From Pantoea sp. RIT-PI-b (GTDB lineage: Bacteria; Pseudomonadota; Gammaproteobacteria; Enterobacterales; Enterobacteriaceae): a stretch of DNA of 64,000 nucleotides. Of the stretch, positions 58,372-64,000 are shown piece by piece. The notes beneath the pieces were generated by a model. It was not told where the DNA came from. It did no database searches and was given only the letters and a program-made list of their open reading frames with translations. The first letter of the stretch is position 1. Each line of letters begins with the position of its first letter. The stretch covers positions 372,001 to 436,000 of the forward strand of contig NZ_LGIS01000012.1 in assembly GCF_001187905.1 (NCBI RefSeq). Reading direction: 5' to 3'. The translations under genes and the position numbers were made by a program.

Positions 58372-59148
58372 ATGCCTTCAGGAAAACAGAAAGTCGCCGT
58401 GGTTACCGCTTCCGATTCCGGCATTGGCCGCAGCTGTGCCGTGATGCTGGCAGAAGCGGGTTATACGCTGGGGATCACCTGGCGCTCGGATGAAGAGGGC
58501 GCACAGGAAACCGCACGCATGGTGGAGAGCCGTGGCCAGCTGGCGCAGGTGCGGCAGCTCGATCTCTCCGACCCGCAAGCCGGTGGCCAGCAGCTGGCGC
58601 AGCTGATTAATTCGCTCGGACGTATCGACGTGCTGGTCAATAACGCCGGTGTGATGACCAAAGCCGATTTTCTCGATGTCACCTTTGAGGATTGGCGCAA
58701 GGTGTTTGATGTGGATGTCGATGGTGCGTTTGTCTGCGGGCAGATTGCTGCGCGCCATATGGTCGACCAGGGCGATGGTGGACGCATCATCAACATCACC
58801 TCGGTGCACGAGCATACGCCGCTGCCGGATGCCACCGCCTATACCGCCGCGAAGCATGCACTGGGTGGCTTGACTAAATCAATGGCGCTGAGCTTACTGC
58901 CGCACCATATTCTGGTGAATGCGGTGGCGCCGGGCGCGATTGCCACGGCGATGAATGATATGAAAGATGACCAGCAAGGGCGTCGTATGCCGGAAATCCC
59001 GATTGGGCGTCCCGGCGATACGCGTGAAGTGGCGAGTTTAGTGGCGTGGCTCTGTTCGGAGTGGGCAACCTATACCACCGGACAATCGTTTATTGTCGAC
59101 GGTGGTTTTATGCTGGCGAATCCGCAGTTTAAAGGTTATCACGCATAG
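58372..59148 (+). CDS. yohF: Short-chain dehydrogenase YohF
   Basis: This 258-residue SDR has the cofactor loop TASDSGIGRSCA (about 11-22), NNAGVMT, catalytic Ser in INITSVHEHTPLPDA and Tyr-x3-Lys in YTAAKHALGG. VDGGFMLANPQF at the end matches E. coli YohF, a putative acetoin-type or aldehyde reductase with an undefined substrate. It converges on yohD with no gap. Confidence 0.92.
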   Translation: MPSGKQKVAVVTASDSGIGRSCAVMLAEAGYTLGITWRSDEEGAQETARMVESRGQLAQVRQLDLSDPQAGGQQLAQLINSLGRIDVLVNNAGVMTKADFLDVTFEDWRKVFDVDVDGAFVCGQIAARHMVDQGDGGRIINITSVHEHTPLPDATAYTAAKHALGGLTKSMALSLLPHHILVNAVAPGAIATAMNDMKDDQQGRRMPEIPIGRPGDTREVASLVAWLCSEWATYTTGQSFIVDGGFMLANPQFKGYHA

Positions 59149-59724
59149 TTAACCGGCGCGGCGGTGGTTCCAGTGGCGAATAATGTAGCGCAGCACGATG
59201 CCGAAAACCCCCGCCGCCGCCAGCCACAATACCGGCTTGAGATGCTGATCGATTTTATGCAGCCACGGCGCGACAATCTGTCCGGCAAAGTAGCCGAGCG
59301 AAACAAAAATCAGCGCCCATAGCGCCGCACCAATCACATTCAGAATGAAAAAGCGCAGCGGTTTCAGGCGGCTGGTGCCAATGATGATCGGCCCCACAAT
59401 ACGGAAGCCATACATAAAGCGCACGCCTATCACGAATAAGCTCGGATGCTTTTGAATCAGGCGCTTGGCTTTGCCGATGGTTTCCTGATGTTTACTGAAG
59501 CGCCGCAAAATGCGCGTGCCATAACGACGTCCCAGCCAAAACAGCAGCTGATCGCCAATAATGCCGCCGATCATCGCCGCCAGCACCACACCGCTAAAGT
59601 GCAATAATCCCTCATGTGCCGCAACACCGCCCAGCAGCGTGAACGTTTCCCCTTCGGCAATACAGCCAATCAGCAGCGCCAGATAGCCATACTGGCTAAT
59701 TAATCCATTGATATCGAGATGCAA
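59149..59724 (-). CDS. yohD: DedA-family membrane protein YohD (TTG start)
   Basis: From a TTG at 59724, five bases after AGGGAGG, this is a 191-residue DedA protein (E. coli YohD has 192). DINGLISQYGYLALLIGCIAEGETFTLLGG, GDQLLFWLGRRYG and FMYGFRIVGPIIIG are family features; the Glu and the R-x3-G-x-R-type loop are linked to proton-coupled lipid flipping. An in-frame upstream extension to 59796 has no ribosome site and is poorly supported. Confidence 0.88.
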   Translation of the reverse strand: MHLDINGLISQYGYLALLIGCIAEGETFTLLGGVAAHEGLLHFSGVVLAAMIGGIIGDQLLFWLGRRYGTRILRRFSKHQETIGKAKRLIQKHPSLFVIGVRFMYGFRIVGPIIIGTSRLKPLRFFILNVIGAALWALIFVSLGYFAGQIVAPWLHKIDQHLKPVLWLAAAGVFGIVLRYIIRHWNHRRAG

Positions 59725-59889
59725 ATTATCCTCCCTGCCAAGATTGAAATCGCTATTAGTGTATACCAACGGCTTAATTTGCGTGGCTCCCCGCAAAAAT
59801 GGCGGCGACGATTATACTTGAGAGACGCTGCCTGCGTTGATGAGGTCTTTTGCTTTAGGGGCAGCCCATGGCATTAGAGGAGTAAACGT

Positions 59890-60477
59890 ATGAATCATGT
59901 CTGGGGTTTACTGGCGCATCCGGGTCAGGAAATGCGCGATATCAAACAGGAAAATGAGAGCGTTTCGCACCACTACACCCACCATGTTTTGCTCATGGCG
60001 GCGATCCCTGTGATCTGCGCCTTCATTGGCACGACGCAGCTGGGCTGGAATCTGGGCGAAGGGCAGTTCGTACAACTCAACATGCTGACCGGTATCGGTC
60101 TGGGCATTCTGTTCTATCTGATTATTCTCGGCGGCGTGGCGGTGATGGGCCGCGTGATCCACTGGATGGCGCGTAATTACCCGCAGCGCCCAAGTCTGCA
60201 GCGCTGTACGGTGTTTGCCGGCTATGTGGCGACACCGCTGTTTCTCAGCGGGCTAGTGGCGCTCTATCCATTAGTGTGGCTGTGTGTGCTGGTGGGCGCG
60301 ATCGCACTGGTATACACCGGTTATCTGCTGTATGTCGGCATTCCGGTGTTCCTGAGTATCGACCGCGATGAGAGCCTGCGTTTCTCCGGTTCAACATTGG
60401 CGATTGGCGTGCTGGTGTTTGAGGTGCTGCTGGCGCTGACGGTAATTCTGTGGGGCTATGGTCCAAGGTTGTTTTAG
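59890..60477 (+). CDS. yohC: Yip1-family membrane protein YohC
   Basis: This 195-residue inner-membrane protein has five predicted helices. MNHVWGLLAHPGQEMRDI, HHYTHHVLLMAAIPVICAF, MARNYPQRPSL and a closing GYGPRLF match E. coli YohC closely. Function unknown. It is divergent from yohD, and a terminator-like palindrome pair follows. Confidence 0.93.
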   Translation: MNHVWGLLAHPGQEMRDIKQENESVSHHYTHHVLLMAAIPVICAFIGTTQLGWNLGEGQFVQLNMLTGIGLGILFYLIILGGVAVMGRVIHWMARNYPQRPSLQRCTVFAGYVATPLFLSGLVALYPLVWLCVLVGAIALVYTGYLLYVGIPVFLSIDRDESLRFSGSTLAIGVLVFEVLLALTVILWGYGPRLF

Positions 60478-60486
60478 TGGTAGCCT

Positions 60487-60551
60487 GGTCGCCATGAATG
60501 GCGACCTTACAACACCTCTTCCGTGGGGTCGCCATTCATGGCGACCTTTTT
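60487..60551 (+). repeat. Tandem pair of GTCGCCAT palindromes after yohC
   Basis: GGTCGCCATGAATGGCGACC (60487-60506) and GGTCGCCATTCATGGCGACC (60527-60546) are 40 bp apart. The second is followed by TTTTT, so it can act as the yohC terminator. This is the clearest case where a member of the palindrome family has a U-tract. Confidence 0.85.
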
Positions 60552-60692
60552 AACGCCCGGAAACAATCTCGTTAAGAAATTTCTCAGGGAAGTGCGTATG
60601 ATATCGCAGCCAGCCCGCATCCCGTCTGGTTTGTTGCGGGCGGCCTGTGTCTTAACACAGCGCAAAACTCCTTACCGGATTTTTTTGACACG

Positions 60693-61622
60693 ATGTCTGC
60701 AAAAATGCGTATTTCCCTGCTGTCGCTGGCGCTGTTTGTCGCCGCGCCGGCTGCTGTGACGCCCGCGCTCGCTGCGCCGGCGGCGCTCTCAAACCTGGCG
60801 CCGATTGCCCAACCGCAAATCGCCTCCGGCAGTGCCATGATTGTCGATTTGGAAAACAACAAAGTCCTGTTTTCCAGCCATCCTAACCGCGTACGTCCGA
60901 TTGCTTCACTTACCAAGGTGATGACGGCGATGGTGGTGCTGGATGCCAAATTGCCGATGGATGAGATGCTGTCGGTAGATATCAGCCATACCGCTGAAAT
61001 GCGCGGCGTATTCTCCCGCGTCAAACTGAATAGCGAAATCAGTCGCCGCAATATGCTGCTGCTGGCGCTGATGTCATCGGAAAACCGTGCGGCTGCCAGC
61101 CTGGCGCACCACTATCCCGGCGGTTACGATGCGTTTATCCGCGCAATGAACGCCAAAGCGCGTGCGCTGGGCATGACGCACACGCGTTATGTGGAGCCAA
61201 CCGGTTTGTCGATTCAGAACGTTTCCAGTGCGGAAGATCTGGTTAAGCTGGTGAAAGCCACGCGCCAGTACCCGCTGATTGGCGAGTTGAGTACCACCAA
61301 AGAGGACACCGCGGTATTTAAGCATCCGAATTACGCGCTGCCGTTCCGCAACACCAACCATCTGGTGTACAAAAACGACTGGCGTATTCAGCTCACCAAA
61401 ACCGGTTATACCGATGAAGCCGGGCATTGTCTGGTGATGCGCACGGTGATCAACAACCGTCCGGTGGCGCTGGTGGTACTGGATGCTTTTGGTAAATACA
61501 CCCATTTTGCCGATGCTAATCGCCTGCGCGACTGGCTGGAAACCGGCAAAGCGGCACCGGTTCCGGCCGCTGCGCTGGCGTACAAAAAGCAGAAGTCGGG
61601 CCTCACCGCCAATAACGAATAA
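60693..61622 (+). CDS. pbpG: D-alanyl-D-alanine endopeptidase PBP7
   Basis: This 309-residue low-molecular-weight penicillin-binding protein has a signal peptide (about 1-28, ending LAA). The catalytic Ser72 is in ASLTKVM, followed by SxN (SSEN, Ser129-Asn131) and KTG ([12 protein letters not shown]). It cuts D-Ala-mDAP cross-links. Conserved order pbpG-yohC-yohD-yohF matches E. coli near 48 min. Initiation could also be at ATG 60705. Confidence 0.95.
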   Translation: MSAKMRISLLSLALFVAAPAAVTPALAAPAALSNLAPIAQPQIASGSAMIVDLENNKVLFSSHPNRVRPIASLTKVMTAMVVLDAKLPMDEMLSVDISHTAEMRGVFSRVKLNSEISRRNMLLLALMSSENRAAASLAHHYPGGYDAFIRAMNAKARALGMTHTRYVEPTGLSIQNVSSAEDLVKLVKATRQYPLIGELSTTKEDTAVFKHPNYALPFRNTNHLVYKNDWRIQLTKTGYTDEAGHCLVMRTVINNRPVALVVLDAFGKYTHFADANRLRDWLETGKAAPVPAAALAYKKQKSGLTANNE

Positions 61623-61629
61623 TTCTCCC

Positions 61630-61651
61630 GCAGGTGCTTTCGGGCACCTGC
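61630..61651 (+). other. Hairpin after pbpG
   Basis: GCAGGTGC / GCACCTGC form an 8-bp stem (61630-61637, 61644-61651) with a 6-base loop, directly after the pbpG stop. It is followed by AAAAA rather than T, so it is not a standard terminator on this strand, though it may protect the mRNA end. Confidence 0.4.
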
Positions 61652-61787
61652 AAAAACGCTTATCGTTAGCGCCAATGTTTTACACCTTCATTCCTATAGT
61701 TTCAGTGTCGGCAACGTCTTAAACTAGCCGCCATTCACCTGCACACGTGCGTTTATCGGCTGTTATTACGCTGGAATCTTATTAAAC

Positions 61788-64000
61788 ATGTTCAAGTTCC
61801 GTTCCTTACTTACGCCATTTTTACTGCTGCTGGTGCTGTTAACCCCGGCACTGAGTTTTGCCGACGACAGCGCGGCAGCCGATCAGCAAGAGGACGCTGC
61901 GCCCAAAGTTAACGCGTCGGTCGAGCTGCCTAAGATGCAGAAAATACTCGACAAAATTAAAGGTCAGGTCTCGGGCGATACCAATGAGAGCCAGCTTAAC
62001 CAGCTGAACGAGATGGCGCTGGAGCTCTCCGGCAATGCCGAAACGCTGGGGCAGGCGTTAATCCCGCAGCGCCAGCAGCTGGATGCCCAGCTGGCGGTGC
62101 TCGGCCCGGCGCCCAAAGCCGATAGCGGCGTGAAAGAGACGCCGGAAGTGACGCGCAAACGTGCGGCGCTGGAGAACCAAAAAGGCAAGCTGGACGATCA
62201 AATCAAGCAGGCTGACGGCATCAAAAACGGGGCGCTGGTGCTGTCATCGCAGATCGTTAACCTGCGTCGTGACCAGCTAAAAAGCCAGCTGGCGCTCAAC
62301 TCCGGTAGTATCTTCGGCCCGCGCTTCTGGGCGCCGGTATTTAGCAGCCAGGATCTCGACGGCGAGAAGATCAGCGACTTTCGTGATGAATTGCAAGACA
62401 CCGCGGCGCTGTCGTGGGAGTCGGGCTGGCGCTTTGGCACCATCGCCTGGCTGGTAGCGGCGATGCTGGTGATGACGATCGGCCGTCGCTACGGCGAAGA
62501 GTTTCTGGCGTGGGTGAGTATTAACAAAATGCCGGAAGGGCGTTTACGTCGTAGCTTCCTGGCCGCCACCATCGCCCTGACCACGCTTGCGGCAGTGGTG
62601 TTAACCTTCCACTTTCTTGCGCAGGCCTTTACGCGCCGCGATGAGGTCTCCGGCGACGTGCAGGATTTTGTCGACCGTTTGGTGCAGCTCAGCGTCTACT
62701 GCGGACTGATTGCCGGCTTAGGTCGGGCCTTTTTGTCAACGCGTCGACCAAGCTGGCGTTTGCCCGCCATCTCCAATGAAGTGGCGCAGGCGCTGAAGCC
62801 GTTCCCGCCCTTTACCGCGGCGCTGGTGTTTGTGTTCCAGACGGTTGAAGCCTTTAACTACAGCGTCGGCACCAGCCTGAATACCACTATTTTTGCCAAC
62901 GGCCTGACCGCGCTGCTGATTGGCTGCACCGGCCTCGCCATCAGCATGCGCGTGAACCGTGTACGTCGCCGCATGGTGCAGGAAGGCCATCAGCCAGAAG
63001 CGCGCTCGACGATTGTGGGTCTGGTGCAGCTGGCGCTGATGCTTACCGCGCTGGCCATTTTGATCTCGCTGATCATCGGTTATGTCACGCTGGCACGCTT
63101 CCTCAGCTATGAGGTGATTTGGTGCGGCATTCTGTTTGGCTCGTTCTACTTCCTCAGCCATCTGGTGCAGGATGGCTGTGAAAGCCTGTTCTCCACCAGC
63201 AATGCCACCGGCAAGCGCCTGCAAAGCTCACTGAATATTGATGAGCGCCATTTGCAGCAGGCGGCGACGCTGCTGAGCGCGCTGGGTAAAACCTTGCTGA
63301 TTGCTATTCTGGCGCTGGCGCTGCTCAACGGCACCTTCGCCTCCTCAACGCCGATTGAGCTGATTCAGAAGGTGATTGAATTCTGGGGCGGCAAAGGACT
63401 GGAGTCACTGAACATTGTACCGGCGCACATGGTCAATGCGATTCTGTGTCTGGTGGTGGGGATTTACGTGCTGCGTTCGGTGCGTCGCTGGCTGGACAAA
63501 GATTTCCTGCCGAAAACCACCATGGACGTCGGCATGCGTGTGTCGCTGGTGACGTTGTTCAGCAACATTGGTTACGTGCTGGTAATTCTGCTGACGCTGT
63601 CGATCATGGGCCTGCAGTGGAACAAACTGGCGTGGATTGTCAGCGCCTTATCGGTCGGTATCGGTTTCGGCTTGCAGGAGATTGTGAAGAACTTCATCTC
63701 CGGCTTGATTCTGCTGACCGAGCGTCCGGTGAAGGTGGGCGATCTGGTGAGCATCAGCGGTATCGAAGGCGACATTCGCCGCATCAACGTACGCGCTACC
63801 GAGATTCAGCTGGGCGACAAATCCACGGTGATTGTGCCGAACTCGCAATTTATCTCGCAGAATGTGCGTAACGCCACCATGGGCAATGCGCAGGGCGTGG
63901 TGACCATTCAGCTGACCTTCCCGCTGGATATTGATCCGGTAAAAGTGCGTGAAATTCTGCTGGAGGTTTATCAGGAGAACGAGCGCATTCTGGAGACGCC
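61788..64000 (+). CDS. DUF3772-type mechanosensitive channel, MscS family (3' end outside window)
   Basis: An open frame runs from ATG 61788 to the window end (about 737 codons with no stop). It has a signal peptide (MFKFRSLLTPF..., ending SFA), a periplasmic coiled-coil DUF3772-like domain (about 30-190), then about ten membrane helices. The MscS pore and beta domain follow: SALSVGIGFGLQEIVKNFISGL, RPVKVGDLVSISGIEGDI and IVPNSQFISQNVRN. Family members relieve hypo-osmotic shock. Its length so far exceeds MscS (286) and is closer to MscK/YbiO types. Partial at 3' only. Confidence 0.88.
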   Translation, partial: MFKFRSLLTPFLLLLVLLTPALSFADDSAAADQQEDAAPKVNASVELPKMQKILDKIKGQVSGDTNESQLNQLNEMALELSGNAETLGQALIPQRQQLDAQLAVLGPAPKADSGVKETPEVTRKRAALENQKGKLDDQIKQADGIKNGALVLSSQIVNLRRDQLKSQLALNSGSIFGPRFWAPVFSSQDLDGEKISDFRDELQDTAALSWESGWRFGTIAWLVAAMLVMTIGRRYGEEFLAWVSINKMPEGRLRRSFLAATIALTTLAAVVLTFHFLAQAFTRRDEVSGDVQDFVDRLVQLSVYCGLIAGLGRAFLSTRRPSWRLPAISNEVAQALKPFPPFTAALVFVFQTVEAFNYSVGTSLNTTIFANGLTALLIGCTGLAISMRVNRVRRRMVQEGHQPEARSTIVGLVQLALMLTALAILISLIIGYVTLARFLSYEVIWCGILFGSFYFLSHLVQDGCESLFSTSNATGKRLQSSLNIDERHLQQAATLLSALGKTLLIAILALALLNGTFASSTPIELIQKVIEFWGGKGLESLNIVPAHMVNAILCLVVGIYVLRSVRRWLDKDFLPKTTMDVGMRVSLVTLFSNIGYVLVILLTLSIMGLQWNKLAWIVSALSVGIGFGLQEIVKNFISGLILLTERPVKVGDLVSISGIEGDIRRINVRATEIQLGDKSTVIVPNSQFISQNVRNATMGNAQGVVTIQLTFPLDIDPVKVREILLEVYQENERILET

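Noticed and set aside
59725-59796. N-terminal extension of the DedA protein
   Set aside because: The extension has no ribosome site, while AGGGAGG sits five bases before the TTG at 59724, giving the family length.
1-64000. Prophage, insertion sequence or integrative element
   Set aside because: No transposase, integrase, phage structural gene or tRNA-flanked direct repeat pair is visible; the tRNA-Lys cluster is followed by a terminator and repeats, not by an integrase.

Overview
This 64 kb window is chromosomal DNA of a gamma-proteobacterium of the order Enterobacterales. Gene content and order track the 16.5-18.5 min region of the E. coli map: tolQRAB-pal-cpoB-tRNA-Lys, nadA-pnuC-zitB, ybgS-aroG-gpmA-gal, mod, pgl-bio-uvrB-moa-ybh, rhlE and ldtB. 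Several features differ from E. coli and suggest an Erwiniaceae-like genome (Pantoea/Erwinia type): galE is absent from the gal operon, an Ada-AlkA fusion is present, a BvgS/EvgS-type two-component system sits beside zitB, a ppk2-pit pair is present, and palindromic intergenic repeats are abundant. The genus is inferred from gene content only. No phage, transposase, IS element or CRISPR array is visible.

Layout. 1-5140: Tol-Pal envelope cluster (tolQ truncated by the window edge), then three near-identical tRNA-Lys genes and a terminator. 5141-7684: a hairpin-rich non-coding stretch, then divergent alkylation-repair genes (Ada-AlkA fusion, ogt). 7820-14696: nadA-pnuC (NAD supply), then on the minus strand a response regulator, a 1028-residue hybrid sensor kinase and zitB with overlapping frames, then ybgS. 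14994-20230: aroG, gpmA and galTKM. 20498-25754: molybdate block modF-modE, acrZ, modABC. 25811-33289: ybhA, pgl, ybhB and the divergent biotin genes bioA/bioBFCD with a BirA operator. 33321-42330: an orphan UrtE/LivF-like ATPase, uvrB with DnaA and LexA sites, a 77-bp tandem repeat array, ybhK, moaABCDE behind a ModE box and Moco riboswitch, and a DUF1615-type lipoprotein. 42390-49284: ybhL, ybhN-clsB-ybhP, ybhQ, rhlE-dusC. 49468-54404: YhhS-like MFS carrier, ppk2, PiT transporter, CorA/ZntB-like channel. 54405-55190: a roughly 530-bp imperfect inverted non-coding element. 55191-64000: ldtB, a GH15 enzyme, yohF/yohD/yohC/pbpG, and a mechanosensitive channel running off the end.

Links between regions. 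ModE (22047-22829) probably acts on two matching 24-bp boxes, one before modABC and one before moaABCDE, tying molybdate uptake to molybdopterin synthesis. The gal promoter keeps an external-type operator although galE is missing, and a second GalR-type site lies 78 bp farther upstream. The polyphosphate kinase and phosphate transporter share an operon with a candidate Pho box. The sensor-kinase operon is physically coupled to a zinc exporter. Several palindrome families recur at gene ends across the whole window, often where a terminator would be expected.
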